From assembly GCA_029237695.1 (NCBI GenBank), contig CM055279.1, positions 60,151,530-60,215,529 on the forward strand: a stretch of DNA of 64,000 nucleotides, given 5' to 3'. Source of the stretch: Conchocele bisecta. Taxonomy: Eukaryota; Mollusca; Bivalvia; Lucinida; Thyasiridae. The stretch's first letter is position 1; each line of letters starts with the position of its first letter. The notes below the pieces were generated by a model that did no database searches, was not told the DNA's origin, and saw only the letters and a program-made list of their open reading frames with translations. Positions 33,780-46,140 of the stretch are shown here, piece after piece. The position numbers and the translations under genes are program-made.

Positions 33780-34320
33780 CATTATCATTCAATGTATGTG
33801 AACTTTTCTGATTATGTATTGAATGCTCGAAATAGAAATAGATCCTCACGTAGCAGCTGTTGCTATCACGATATATCGTGCGCATGTGACACATATAACA
33901 GTCAGGTGTGACATTAATATGTAACACATGGACTGAATTTATCAGACGACTCCCTATGCATTGACTGGATACATGCTAACTGATAGCAAAGTGGCGTGCC
34001 CTGAATTGGCATTGCCTAAATACGACTACATGTATCCGGATCACACCTACCCTCAATAACGTTACATTGGCCAAATGGTGTCACATGATGATACCGAATG
34101 ACGTCCGTGTAACTGATGAACTGAATCGTTTTATTTTCATGACCTGATGACTATACAACATTTTGTTTGGATAACCGTTTCCAGATGTATGTTTTTGCAA
34201 GTTCATGTACACTGGTTGATTGGAACGGGAGGACGGTGTAACGGTTTTTCAATGGCATTTTCCTATTTTCAGATTTTAAAATTCAATAAAAATTAGTATA
34301 TTTTAACTTGAGCCAAGCAT
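33780..34320. other. No supported gene
   Basis: Only short frames and no window repeat family. A homopolymer region follows. Confidence 0.35.
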
Positions 34321-34322
34321 AA

Positions 34323-34325
34323 CAA

Positions 34326-34356
<31 letters not shown>

Positions 34357-34386
34357 AAAAAACCCCACCCCCCTCCCCCTCCCCCC
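34323..34386. repeat. A-tract followed by C-rich tract
   Basis: About 27 A, CT, 10 A, then CCCCACCCCCCTCCCCCTCC CCCC. It could be the poly(A) end of an old retroposed insertion, or a simple mixed microsatellite. I see no retrogene body on either side. Confidence 0.7.
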
Positions 34387-34466
34387 ATATGGGATTTTTG
34401 GTGAGTATGATTTTCGGATTCAGTAGCCTATTGTCTATCAATCCTGGTTTTTCTGCGCAGGATGAA

Positions 34467-35000
34467 CAAATGGCGGCCATTTTACAAGGACTGTTTTATT
34501 AAGGACTGTTAACTTTCAGTCTGATCAATATTAACCAGGTCAATTGCTATAATTAAGTAACAATTTGAATATAAAATGATTTATAATTCATCTTACATTT
34601 AATTAATTCCATAAATGACAATATTGTTTCAAAATGGCTGCCGAAATAGGCTGTTTTACAACATTTTTCTCTGCGAGTCGTCTGCTGTTACGAACAAATA
34701 CAGACATTCATGAAGTTGAAACACATATACATTGCTTTCCTGCTTTCCGTCACAAATAAATGGAAAATACAGGAGATAGTGATGCAATAGCCTCCCACAA
34801 CTGTCAGAACATTCAAAATGGCCGCCAAAATGTTCTTGTTTTGTTCTATTCGTTACTGTATGGAGTTGTTATAAACAGCATTTCATGCACCTATTACATG
34901 TATGCATACCAGTTTGAGGTATACACATCAAATCAATTGATAACATATACATACCCAGGTATACAATGCTATAATATATATTCAAAATGGCTGCCAAAAT
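34467..35000. repeat. Recurring AAATGGCNGCC motif, four times
   Basis: AACAAATGGCGGCCATTTTA (34467), TTTCAAAATGGCTGCCGAAA (34627), TTCAAAATGGCCGCCAAAAT (34813) and TTCAAAATGGCTGCCAAAAT (34981) recur at intervals of about 160-185 bp in AT-rich sequence. The core resembles a YY1 site (AANATGGCGGC). It is either a degenerate tandem repeat or a site cluster. Confidence 0.4.
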
Positions 35001-37540
35001 GATCAGATGTTCAATAATATTGATGATGAAGCTGCAGGTTTCAGTAATTAAAGAACACTAACATGTATAGAGTGTGATATTCTGCTTATTTTCAAAGACA
35101 AATACGTATGTATTTCAATCAGTTTGAGTATTGAAGAACTGTTTAAAAGTGTGTCCAAAATAGATTGACTGTTGACAAGGATTACAATGTTATTATTGTT
35201 AACGAGCACACTTCTCACAATTAAGCGAGCATGATGACTATTAGCCAACTGAAGGTAGTATGTAGTATGGCATGCTGAATGGTATGGGTATGCTTATTGC
35301 AAACATGTATGGCTTTCTCGCACATTAAGTATCCCGCATATGTCTTCACATGTGACAATAATTTAAATTAACCCTTGGTCGTGAGTTAGATTGGAAAATA
35401 AATACAATACATGGTAACGATATGTAATTCATGCAGTCACTGGTGTAATCAGTTTTACATTAACCACTACATGTGCTGTATTCATTCTTCTAAGTAAACC
35501 TTATTGAAACTAATACACCAACAACCTAACCATATACAGTGTCAACATGACTGTCGATCAGTTTCAAGATGACCATCAATATGTGATATTTACGGACCTA
35601 TATGTGCACTTTTAATGCAGCTTCAATTTCTAAAATTAGTTGATAATACCCTTAGCCCGAGGAGGTCCCGCATCCTGCGATGACACCAAGCTCTGCTAGC
35701 CCATGACATATACTCGAATACATGTCTCTGGTTGCTATAGTAATGTAATATGATTGTCCATCAGCGGTGTAATACATTTGAAAGACAACCATAGAGATTG
35801 TTTTACGGATTCAATGCCGCAAAGGGGTATATGGAGGCAAAGACGTGTCTATTAACTACAAAGTACGTGTGGTATGTATGAGCTAAACATGTACAATGTA
35901 AATATAATTCTGCATTCAGTAAATAAATGTACACACGGTACATGCTTATAGGGTTTTTTTATCATTAAAATGACATTACCTGTTGTCAAATAGACAAATA
36001 TATATTCAGACGAATCCAAAGAGCCAGCAAAACACACAACTGTGGTACAATGCGGCAGAAAACGCCTTCCGCCAACCTGATCCTTACCGCCTGCGTAAAT
36101 AGTTATAATGCCATGTAGACAATAGTTCAATTGCATAGTAAATTACAAAATTTAATATGTCTCGATAGAGGTTATGTGATGTTGTTTAGATGAACATTTT
36201 GATACATTGCATACTATGTTATTGAGATTACGTTATCATTTATTGGGGTTTAAATGTATATTGATGGTCCTATGAGTGTGTTTGGCTAACGTGGTAGATA
36301 TGCATACTTCTTAAACTGGACTAGATTGATGTTTGAATACCCCGGAACGGCTTTTTCAGACTACATACATACTAATATTGGTTTGTATATATAGTAAATA
36401 TTGGTAATTTGACACAACAGGTATAATTAAGAACACCGAATGTTGAAACATATTGGACACAATAGTGTATGTATGCTTACATAACAGCTATATGAATACA
36501 GTGGATATATTTGAAGAGCATATGCATGCTTTTAGAAAGATCATGCACCTTCAATGTCTTTGTTTATATGAAAATTATGAAATGGTATATCAACTTACAG
36601 GTTAACAAATGTCACTATTATGAAATCATGGTTAAAAATTTACTTACAACACCTTACTTACAAATACAATATCGTCATGGGTACCTCTCAAATAAGACTG
36701 ATGGAACAATATACCTGCATGTATTAGGTAATGGCCATGATGTATGCACTGGTGTGTACTTACACTGGTAATGGATGACGGTCATACACACTGGAACACA
36801 CACGTTCTCGTATGACACATACTGTATTTCAGTAGTTATACATTTTTACTATATACATGATTTTATAAGTACAGGTGCCAACTACACATTTGAATCCTGT
36901 TCCTGCTGATGACTCGGAATGGGTTGAGGGAATATTATTGGAATGCACGATCAATAGTGTGTACATTATGTGGAACCGGGATATATCTCATTTTCATCGG
37001 TTATACTACCTAATTGTATGTTCATGTCATACAAACTCATTTACTTGCTGGCTGTCATCTTGAAAGTGTATCACAATATATTTGTCTTATTTTACTCCAG
37101 CTTAGCTTGTTGATATTATTTACAGCTATCGCAATGTTCTATATTTTAGTATTTACTGTGTCATACATGGAGTAATATGTGCTAAAATCATCCATTCAGC
37201 AACGTAGAATATTTTCTATATTCAAAAAGCAAATTAGTACCTACGATCTATACTATTGACAGTAATAATTATATTTATTTATTGCACTAAAAGAGTACGA
37301 CACAAGTGAACATAAATACGTTATAGTGGTGGCTATAATTTGCATTTATTTTACTTAATGGTCTTTAAAGGCCTGTCAAAAGCTGAGGGTAATACTTATA
37401 TGTATCAGAGGCGTTCATATTGGAATACACAACATAGTAATTACTGTAATTGTCTTGGTTCCATAAATAGGAAATGGACATACATGTATAGAGAGACGAA
37501 CAGACATTCATTCTGTATCTGAAATGTGTGCGGATAACAA
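35000..37540. other. Longest feature-poor stretch
   Basis: This is 2.5 kb of AT-rich sequence without a window repeat family. Open frames are at most 94 codons with no family resemblance and no convincing exon-splice combination. It is probably intron or spacer. Confidence 0.4.
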
Positions 37541-37541
37541 A

Positions 37542-37783
37542 TATGTGGCTGTGACGGGAGAAATGGGGCTCATGGGATTTGCGACCAGTGTGGCTCCTGA
37601 TCAAATAGCACACTCCTGTACCCTGATAACGATATATTATGCTTGTTAAAAGCTTGATGGGTGTTTCACTGATGTAATGGCGAACAGTGCAGATCGTGAA
37701 CAGACTGTGCGCATGCACAGGCTGATCTGGATCTACACTGGTCACAAAACCCATAATCCCCATTTATCCAGTCACAGCCATAT
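37542..37783. mobile_element. MITE family C, well preserved copy
   Basis: ATGTGGCTGTGACGGGAGAA to ATCCAGTCACAGCCATAT, 242 bp. Inside are a CTGATCAAATAGCACACTCC segment and a GTGCGCATGCAC palindrome. It is the best reference copy of the family here. Confidence 0.8.
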
Positions 37784-38222
37784 ATACAGATATTAGTAGC
37801 TACATTCTGGTATATACATTATGTAATCAGAATATGGGCATTCACTGCAGATTGCAAACACTAGTAAGTACAATTAGTAATGGAAATGACGTCAGTCTCC
37901 AGTAGCCAACCAAACCACTGCGTGCACGTGATATTTATGTTAATGTATTAGCAACTGTAAAATCTACAAGGTTCAAAATGTATTAAGTATCATGTTTCGA
38001 TTATTTCAAATCAAATACTGACATCAGGACATGTACACGTTGCAACCGCGTACCATATGTAAATGAACAGACAAATATAATTGATACGCTGGACGCGAAT
38101 CCAATAAGCCACAACAATGTACATTAAGACAGAATACAATAATGAGTATTATCGAATATTCCAATAATATTGTTGAAATACACTACCGCTTGCTGTCTTT
38201 GTGCCAATATGTGTTAATTTCT

Positions 38223-38345
38223 TTATTCAAACATCTTGAATATTGTGCCGGAGACGAAGCAGTTTGTTGGCTGAGCCTGAGCCGTATCACAGCTCAGGCT
38301 CAGCCAACAAACTGCTTCGTCAAATTGCTTGCCTGCAAGTTGGCA
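38223..38345. repeat. Short perfect hairpin
   Basis: GACGAAGCAGTTTGTTGGCT GAGCCTGAGC / GCTCAGGCTCAGCCAACAAA CTGCTTCGTC around CGTATCACA. It is a foldback of about 70 bp with no other copy in the window. Confidence 0.6.
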
Positions 38346-38567
38346 TAGCCAAAACATGTTTTGAAAGATAATATGTGCAATATTAAGGCAGGCGGTTGTG
38401 TAGCGACATTCATCACTGTATCAGCTTATAGAAGCAATCCCTCTAGATAACGAGCGGTGTACCCGTGCTGTGCCGTAATCACAAAAATGGCGCCAACCCA
38501 TCGGTGCTCTTATTATCATGTCAGATGTTGCAGTGGATGGTGGAGGCACAGATAACAAGCTTATAAC

Positions 38568-38697
38568 TACGGAGCCCCGCAGGGGACATGGATATTTGTA
38601 TGTATTCGTTACCCATGAAATAACAATTTGTTCCCTCAGTTCCCGTGGCAACGAATTAATAAAAACAAGAATGCTACGTCCCCTGCGGTGTTCTGTA
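38568..38697. mobile_element. MITE family G, minimal copy
   Basis: TACGGAGCCCCGCAGGGGAC at the left and GTCCCCTGCGGTGTTCTGTA at the right. Only one to two 21-bp units lie between (TTCGTTACCCATGAAATAAC). Confidence 0.75.
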
Positions 38698-39047
38698 GAT
38701 AACACTAAATGTCAGGGATTATAAATAAAGTAAAAACAGCATGGCTGGGAGATCGATTTTTCTAAAATTTAAATTTCCTTTGGAATGTTATGTACTAGTA
38801 AACCTTGCCCTGTACGCACCACATGTAGGTCAAAATATCGTCGAGTTTGAATGCATTTCTCAGTCGCCTGCCAAGTCTCAAATTGGCTGAAATTTTGTAT
38901 TTGAAGAATACGCTTAAATCATAGAAACTTCCGACAATTGGTCAACGCATACCTGTTTTGAATATCAAGAGAATGGTTACATATATTGTTTAACATTTTA
39001 TTTACCATATAGTACACATTTCGTTTTCTATGCATATATCTAAATCG

Positions 39048-39245
39048 TACGGAGCCCCGCATGGGACGCCGATTTCTTTATTTTTATTAATTCGTTCCCA
39101 CGAAATAACAATTCGTTCCCTCAATTTAACAATTCGTTCCCACGAATTAACAATTCGTTCCCACGAATTCACAATTCGTTCCCTCAATTTAACAATTCGT
39201 TCCCACGAATTGATGATTCGTTCCCACGAAATAACAATTCGTGTT
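39048..39245. mobile_element. MITE family G, left arm only
   Basis: TACGGAGCCCCGCATGGGAC, then seven direct 21-bp units of TTCGTTCCCACGAATTAACA+A type. It stops abruptly after AACAATTCGTG at 39243 with no inverted arm. Confidence 0.75.
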
Positions 39246-39904
39246 TTATGTCTTAACCGCTGATCATCCCTACCCTAGGCACGTGATCGTTCCCAAATGC
39301 TGATTTTGGGATGTACTGGCGGGACTAGATGTGTGGGTTATTACTAAGGATGAAGCGTGACCGAGGTGTGACTGGGGGACTAAACTATCGCTGGGGAGCT
39401 AAGGGAGACACCAATGTATGCCACTTCTTATTGGGTAATTATAGCACAGTGTCGTACCAGTATGTAACAGGAGATGTGGCTAAATTGAGACCGAAGGGGG
39501 ACTGCATTATAAATGAATGCGGCTGGTGAATTCTGGATGGCTATAGGTGACACTCGGACGTAAGTGAGTTAAAGTATCATTCAGTAAAAATACATCCTTG
39601 GTACAGGGCAATACGGCTTGACAATTAGTTTACGCCAGAGAGCCATAGTGATTGAAAGGGAAAACGAATAAGTTACATTTCAATTATTTATCATTCATAC
39701 TGTTTCACCATTTAGTGTATTCAAATACAAGCTCAGTTTATACATGTATGTAGTGGACTACTAATTAGGAGGCAGTTTATGAGATGGGATTGGAGAGAAA
39801 AGTTAAAGAACAAATTTTATCTGCTTGGTTCGGTGAGAAAATTTGATCTGCTGGGCTCGAAGTTGCTAGCGAAATAGAACATACGAATCCTTTGATTTAA
39901 CGAC

Positions 39905-40172
39905 GGCACTGGCTCGATGACCTTGCAAGTCGGGACCGACTATGTACAGTTGGGTCAGCGTGTAAGTGCACACACGAACGAACACGACAGGTTGGAACCA
40001 ACCTGTCGTGTTCGTTCGTGTGTGCACTTACACGCTGACCCCACTGTACGTCCATCCGATAGGACTCGGCTAGCACGATGTTATATTGCCCAATGTCACG
40101 CCGAATCGGCCATTCGCAGCGGGACAAGGTGGGATCCTCAATCCAACGCACTACCACTGAGCTAATCCGGCC
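39905..40172 (-). mobile_element. tRNA-derived SINE-like element with hairpin body
   Basis: Reading the minus strand from 40172: GGCCGGATTAGCTCAGTGGT AGTGCG, a clear tRNA-like 5' head with an A box (TAGCTCAGTGG). It is followed by TGAGGATCCCACC and a weak B-box-like GTCCCGCTGCGAATGG. The body is a long near-perfect hairpin (CAGCGTGTAAGTGCACACAC arms, tip GGTTGGAACCAACC). A Pol III-driven SINE is the best explanation. The anticodon region does not fold as a functional tRNA. Confidence 0.5.
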
Positions 40173-40174
40173 AC

Positions 40175-40985
40175 CTTCTAGCGAAATAGACAAATAATTG
40201 ACCTCGGCTGACTCCGTCGGCCAAAATCGACTGGTACTAACTGTTTCATTGGTAAGTTACAGACACTTTTATGTAATCAGATTCATTCTGTCCGGATCAG
40301 TTTGAATAGAAAACTGTCTGTAAAAGACATACATTAACACAAAATGTTAATGTCGATTTATTTGCAGAGAACAGACAGTAATGAATGCGTCCGCTAACAC
40401 CGAACATAGCGGAAACACGTAATTATAAAATGAAAATTCGCCAAAGATAAATGCCGACTTGTTCCCGATTCAGTTCGTACCCAACACCAAAATTGAATTA
40501 TACCACATATGTCTACCACAGGTGTAACTAATATACAAATTCAGCCAAACTTTACATTTCTTGGCACTGTAAAATGGAGCGTAGACTCACCGGAACCCAC
40601 GGAACCGTTCTCAATTTCTAAACTGTGCTATATTGACAAATTACATATTAATTATCAAATTGACAATGAGTCTATATTATGTGTTACTTTAGTAAATTGA
40701 TTTTAACGATTAACCGACGAAATGTTAACAAAACAAGTTTCAATGTTAGGAAAATTCACAGTACCGGATTCGGATAAACAATACGTACAATCTCCGGAAC
40801 TTTTATTTTTATTTAAAGTGCAACCTGTTACATAATATAACAATAATACACGTTTGATTACTGAACAGCCAGCCTACAGAATGAAAATTGAAATGATTCT
40901 AAAGTGCTGTCAAAACATATTTTGATTGAGAAATAATGAAAAAGCAACATCAGAGGACAATGATCATGCTCAGCAGTCTAAGGGT
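40175..40985. other. No supported gene
   Basis: Short frames only. A 63-codon plus frame at 40509-40700 has no family resemblance. Confidence 0.35.
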
Positions 40986-40990
40986 TAGAT

Positions 40991-41161
40991 ATAGAGAATA
41001 GTCGGTTAGTGCCGTGAATGGGAAAAACTATCTGGCAAGGCTTAGGAAACGGGATGGGCGAGGCTCTGCCGAGCCCATCACGTTTCCGTGCCGCGCCAGA
41101 ATCACAAATGATTCACGGCACCGTGTTTCACGGCACATACGCACTGTGTTGACGGGATAAA
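40991..41161. mobile_element. MITE family D, deleted copy
   Basis: Head and hairpin to CCGTGCCGCGCCAGA, then directly ATTCACGGCACCGTGTTTCA and the tail end GTTGACGGGATAAAT. Confidence 0.75.
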
Positions 41162-41434
41162 TAGAGGAAATCATCCAATTGGGATATAAACTAGCGGCTG
41201 TTACAGAGAGGGTGTTGTTGTAGAGAGGTGGCCGTTCGGGGAGGTTCGACTGTAGAACACAAGTCTAGAGAGGTAAATACTGTAACAGTAATACATTAAA
41301 GTAGTTGGAACATGTACATGTATTTTGCGGCTATGGGTACTATGCAACGCATCATGGCAGAAGTGTATACATGTAGCAATACATACAGCCAGTGAGGCGC
41401 CGGATCAGCCTAGTACATGCATCCATGAAGTCTG

Positions 41435-41740
41435 TAGCCTATTTCACCAACATTGCAAAGTATACTTTTCTAGCAAAGTATACTTTGAGGGAGTAATCAT
41501 TTATTTTTCCCGAAATGCATGATTTCATATAGAAGTAACGACTGCATATATTTGATGATTACAAGTATGCAGAATTATTATACTGAATTTATTACATTAT
41601 CACAGCCAAAATGGCTGTGATAATGTAATAAATTCAGTATAATAAAAAAATAATAAATGTATCATTAAATTGAAAATTTCTCCCTCAAAGTTTACTTTGC
41701 TAGAAAAGTATACTTTGCAATTTGATGAAATCGGCTACTG
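41435..41740. mobile_element. MITE family H, copy 1
   Basis: Termini TAGCCTATTTCACCAACATT and the inverse GATGAAATCGGCTA. Subterminal repeats GCAAAGTATACTTTTCTAGC are present at both ends in inverse orientation. The central perfect hairpin is TACTGAATTTATTACATTAT CACAGCC with tip AAAATGG. Copies are at 48842 and 51751. Confidence 0.8.
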
Positions 41741-41744
41741 GTCA

Positions 41745-42600
41745 GGAACCACACTATCTTTATATCCGTGAGTTTACAGATCATAATGACGATCGGCCAT
41801 CATTAATATAGAGTGGGTATTCTTACTACGACCATCAATATAATGATGAGATTATCGGTCTTTAATTAGCAAGAACACTGACTCTCCTTCATCATGATGA
41901 ACCACGATAGTAACCATCGTTCCCTGTTACAAAATATTTACTAGTAGTACTACATGAATTGAAGTAAATCAGTTTAAACGAGTTTAAATATTTGGCGGAG
42001 AAATTCAACACGATATAGGAAATGACAGTGAATAGCTATCCGTATATAAGTTACCATGAGCATAATTGGCCTCTACGTACATGCCGAAGGTTGCGGTGAA
42101 GAGCTACTCGTGCGACTGAGATAATGAACGTTATACTATGTATGTGATCAGCGTAGCCCCAGACCGACGCCGGGATCTGTACAGTTTGACCAAGGATATA
42201 CTGATCACCATTGAGCATATGTATGTGCAACCGGTGTCGTAACAGATCAGCCACCACATGCGCGCATTCTGATCAGATGCTACGCTGTTTGCCATTCATC
42301 ACTACCTCACGCTATGCCTTTGCTGTCAACCAATACATCAATACTGCAATATAAAGAACAAGCCTACACCACGTATCCGCCAGTACACCATGTGGTACTA
42401 CATACAAGAGACGCTTCATATTGATGTGCCACCGGTGTAGAAACAGATCATCTAGCGCGTATGTACAGTCTGATCAGTGGCTACACTTTTTGCAATAATA
42501 TTCAACCTTACATTATGTAAATGCGAGCAATAGTGATGTCGAATACAGGTATATAATGGCAGTGCTTTTCTCAGTGGAACATGACTCACATATAGGCAGG
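41745..42600. repeat. Diverged family C-like fragments
   Basis: 42140-42310 and 42425-42500 contain GATCAGCGTAGCCCCAGA, GGGATCTGTACAGTTTGACC and GTCTGATCAGTGGCTACACT, recognisable but rearranged parts of family C. No gene was seen. Confidence 0.4.
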
Positions 42601-42626
42601 TACACGTGGCTGTGACTGGATGAATG

Positions 42627-42877
42627 GGACAAAATATCTGGCAAGGCTTAGGAAACGGTCTGCCGAGTACATCCCGTTTCCGAGCCGCACCAGATATTTT
42701 TCCCATTCACGGCACTAACCTACTATTCTATTTATCCCGTCAACACAAACTAATGGCTTTAAAATGCAATACAAATAATCCCAGCCATCGCACATATGCA
42801 TACGCAGTGATTAGGTCGTATTGACAGGATATCAAAAATGTTTCACGGCACATACTCACTGTGTTGACGGTATAAAT
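42627..42877. mobile_element. MITE family D, copy starting inside C-like sequence
   Basis: A GTGGCTGTGACTGGATGAAT (family C start) runs directly into AAAATATCTGGCAAGGCTTA, then the D second arm and tail. The C-D junction indicates insertion or template switching. Confidence 0.7.
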
Positions 42878-43256
42878 CTTACACGTCTGCAAATGCTTTG
42901 TCAACATCGTCTGAACAGTTTCATAATGGATGATATACATGCACGTCTCTTATTGTGAACGGTTGGTTTGTTTTCATCGTTACGGTAGTCAATTGTTGAC
43001 AATTGGTTTGCGTCGGTTACTTTCGCTGTTCGCAGGCATTTCAGGCCCATTTACAAATCGTTTGCACCATGTAATGATTGTGATTTTCTCTAGATCCACG
43101 CAAAACAGTGCCACTGCACTGGGTTCTGACACCGCTTTCAATTCACTGTTCAGATTATTATTACACACATACTAAATACAATAATGGAAACGTTGCATAT
43201 GACTGATCACTAGCAGCAGATGACAGGGTAATTTTCTGCTGATATACTATATTGTC

Positions 43257-43552
43257 TATTATCCCGTCAATACAGTGGGTATGTGCCGTGAAACACAGTG
43301 CCGTGAAACATTTTTGATATCCTGCCAATACGACATAATCACTGCGTATTAATATATGCGGTGGCCGGGGTTATATTTTTGCATTTTACAGCCATTTGTA
43401 GGTGTTAACGGGATAAATAGAATAGTAGATAAGTGCCGTGAATGGGAAAACTATCTGGCGCGGCACGGCAGAGCCTCGCCCATCCCGTTTACTGAGCCTT
43501 GCCAGCTATTTTTACCCATTCACGGCACTATCCTGCTATTCTCTATTTACAC
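43257..43552 (-). mobile_element. MITE family D, inverted copy
   Basis: The tail comes first (TTATCCCGTCAATACAGTG), then GGTGTTAACGGGATAAATAG, then the hairpin (tip CGGCAGAGCCTCGCC) ending CCTGCTATTCTCTATT. Confidence 0.75.
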
Positions 43553-43711
43553 GATTGCAGAACAAAACATTTGAATATTTGCGTTGCTCCGGTGCCTTGT
43601 TATAATAGATACAGTATGACAGAGTTCCTTTCACTATAGTATTTGAAGAACGCATTCTCAAATATTAGCATAGACAGTTGATACACACTACTGACAATCC
43701 TTTATTATCAC

Positions 43712-44215
43712 ATGTTTACAATGCTGATGCCAAGTATAACACTTAATGCCCCGTCGCAGACGTTTAATGTAAGAACTCTGTTGGACAATCTTAGATATTC
43801 ATATTTATGGGACAGACATGACGTATCTAAACGTCAGTTAAATATGGTCATACATGTACACACATTGTACGACCATGATTTACAGAGCTGGTACAGTGGT
43901 ACATGTATTCGCAATTCTCAAAGCTTTCTACATGTATCGCAATCAAAAGCACATGTTTCCATTGCGAAATATATATATGCAGTCGGAAACAATACATCTT
44001 GAATCGAGCTAACTAGATTGTGATGCTCAGCCCACACACTTGAGATCGAGGAAGGCCGATATAGGCATGTGAACAGGCACAATCGCCTGTGCAAGCTCTG
44101 TAATATGGATGTCGTTGAGAGTCAATACCATTACATATTGCTATGCCCGTACTACACTCGCTTACTGACCAACTATGTACCTGATCATCGTTTGAGACAA
44201 ATATAATTGCTTAGT
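43712..44215 (+). pseudogene. LINE ORF2 C-terminal fragment
   Basis: The plus-strand frame has TLLDNLRYSYLWDRHDVSKR and LYDHDLQSWYSG. After a stop and shift come LEIEEGRYRHVNRHNRLCKL and CNMDVVESQYHYILLCPYY, a C-x2-C-x8-H-x4-C knuckle that marks the end of CR1/L2/Jockey-like LINE ORF2 proteins. The sequence is related to, but clearly diverged from, the LINE-A and LINE-B tails, so it is a third LINE family. The reverse transcriptase part is absent. The 1.36-kb repeat array begins 86 bases downstream. Confidence 0.65.
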
Positions 44216-44304
44216 AGATGTGATGGAATATATGTATAGCATATACGTGAACACTGCCTCGTTATTATATCCTAGTCGGGCATCTGTGTGTGTTCCAGCC
44301 ATGA

Positions 44305-44775
44305 GGTTAGAAGACACCAAATGGTGCGAAACCGCTCAGGGTGTATGCAAAAGTAGTCCGGTATAAAAAAATAGTGCGGGTGTTTTGAGGTCACAGACAC
44401 CGTTTGCTTGCAAATCTTGATCCATTACTACCCAGTTTCACTTGAGGAACATTTTGGGGTGCCTTCAACACCAGTTTTCAGCATATTTGTAGCATTTAAA
44501 AGAAAACACTGACCCTGTTGGTCACTTGATGTAAACAGAGTTTCCGTGGCCAAAAAATGTACACAATATTGGAGGATATGACAAGGTTGGATTTTTCTTT
44601 CTTAGGAGTAAGTGAACCTATTGTTTAGTTCATGCAGAACCAGTACAGACTGGCTGCAGGTCATGTACAAGTGGGTCCCACAGCATCCATACGAATAGTG
44701 AAAGTAGGAGAGACTGGCCTTATTGGATGGCATTCGGTTAAATTATATAGTAAAACTATTTGGTGGTGTCTAACC
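44305..44775. repeat. Array unit U1
   Basis: 471 bp with GGTTAGA...TCTAACC ends. The left flank is ATGA and the right flank is spacer TATAAGG. It has the segment TTAGGAGTAAGTGAACCTAT shared with U3, whereas U2 has TTATGGAGTTAATTAGAACC there, so U1 and U3 are the closer pair at this site. Confidence 0.8.
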
Positions 44776-45665
44776 TATAAGGTGTGCCTAGGCCCTATGT
44801 GCGATATGTTTGTTTGTAGAATTTGAAGTTGGAAGTTTATGTTTCTTGTAGCTATGTCTCTGGGAACATAATTTAAAGTTACTGCGACAAGAATAATCGA
44901 GCGGACTCCGCGATGCAACATATTTGTTCTTTTTGTATCTCAGACGGACAGTTATCGGCTTCAAAATCTTCTAAAATCTTGATTTCTCAGCTTTATTTAG
45001 TCAAATATAATAAACCAGTGTATGCAAATTACCTGTAGGTGATTGGGCTTGGAATGTGACAGTAATATACAGCAAAACAGTGATCATAGTGTGTTTTTCA
45101 TTTTTATTCATTGATATTGGCATGCTGATGGACAATTAAGAAGTTCTGGAAAGTGGCGCGACATCGCGACGCTGTTCCAAAATTTGCCAAAATTAGGCGT
45201 AAGTGTATTGTTTTCGCATATCGGTATAGTATCAATACACTAGTACTCAGAAAACATTGTTTTTCCTTTCCTCCTGTGCTATAAAGCAAATTTCTTGACT
45301 GACCGTTCCAAGCCAGTACCCTTTTGTCTGTCGACCATTCCAGAGTGGCATACATGTTGGTATAGTTTCAGTGATGAGTCTGTATATGTAGAATGGTTAG
45401 CTATAACACTATTTAGGGTAATGTTATGTGATTTTATGGAGATTTGTGCTTTTAATTCATCATCTATTAAAATTCTCCATAGTTCTGTAGTAGCTCAATT
45501 TAAGGCAGAATGTGGACAGTCACATGGTGGTTAGTTCACAGCTGCTGTTTGTGACAACCATTTGAGATATTTGCTCCAAACTTGGTACTGTATCCAGGAA
45601 TAGAAGCTAGTTTTTGAATAGTGAATATTGTAGAATGATTTGTAGTGGGACTGGTTACACTTATA

Positions 45666-46140
45666 GGTTAGAAGACACCAAATGGTGCGAAACCGCTCAG
45701 GGTGTATGCAAAAGTAGTCCGGTATAAAAAAATAGTGCGGGTGTTTTGAGGTCACAGACACCGTTTGCTTGCAAATCTTGATCCATTACTACCAGTTTCA
45801 CTTGAGGAACATTTTGGGGTGCCTTCAACACCAGTTTTCAGCATATTTGTAGCATTTAAAAGAAAACACTGACCCTGTTGGTCACTTGATGTAAACGGAG
45901 TTTCCGTGGCCAAAAAATGTACACAATATTGGAGGATATGACAAGGTTGGATTTTTCTTTCTTATGGAGTTAATTAGAACCATAATTGTTTAGGTTCATG
46001 CAGAACCAGTACAGACTGGCTGCAGGTCATGTACAAGTGGGTCCCACAGCATCCATACGAATAGTGAAAGTAGGAGAGACTGGCCTTATTGGATGGCATT
46101 CGGTTAATTATATAGTAAAACTATTTGGTGGTGTCTAACC
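45666..46140. repeat. Array unit U2
   Basis: 475 bp, flanked on both sides by TATA (45662-45665 and 46141-46144). Seen alone, it would look like a unit inserted with a TATA duplication. Confidence 0.8.

Noticed and set aside
34323..34386. Processed pseudogene ending in the A-tract
   Set aside because: No coding-like or UTR-like body was found on either side of the tract.
40060..40172. Functional tRNA gene on the minus strand
   Set aside because: Only the A-box half fits. The anticodon stem and B box are degenerate, and the sequence runs into a hairpin, so it is a SINE head rather than a tRNA.
45295..45534. Recurrent ORFs in the array spacer (also 46659-46964 and antisense frames) as genes
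   Set aside because: The frame length changes between copies through indels, both strands are open, and neither product resembles a known family. They are kept only as part of the array.
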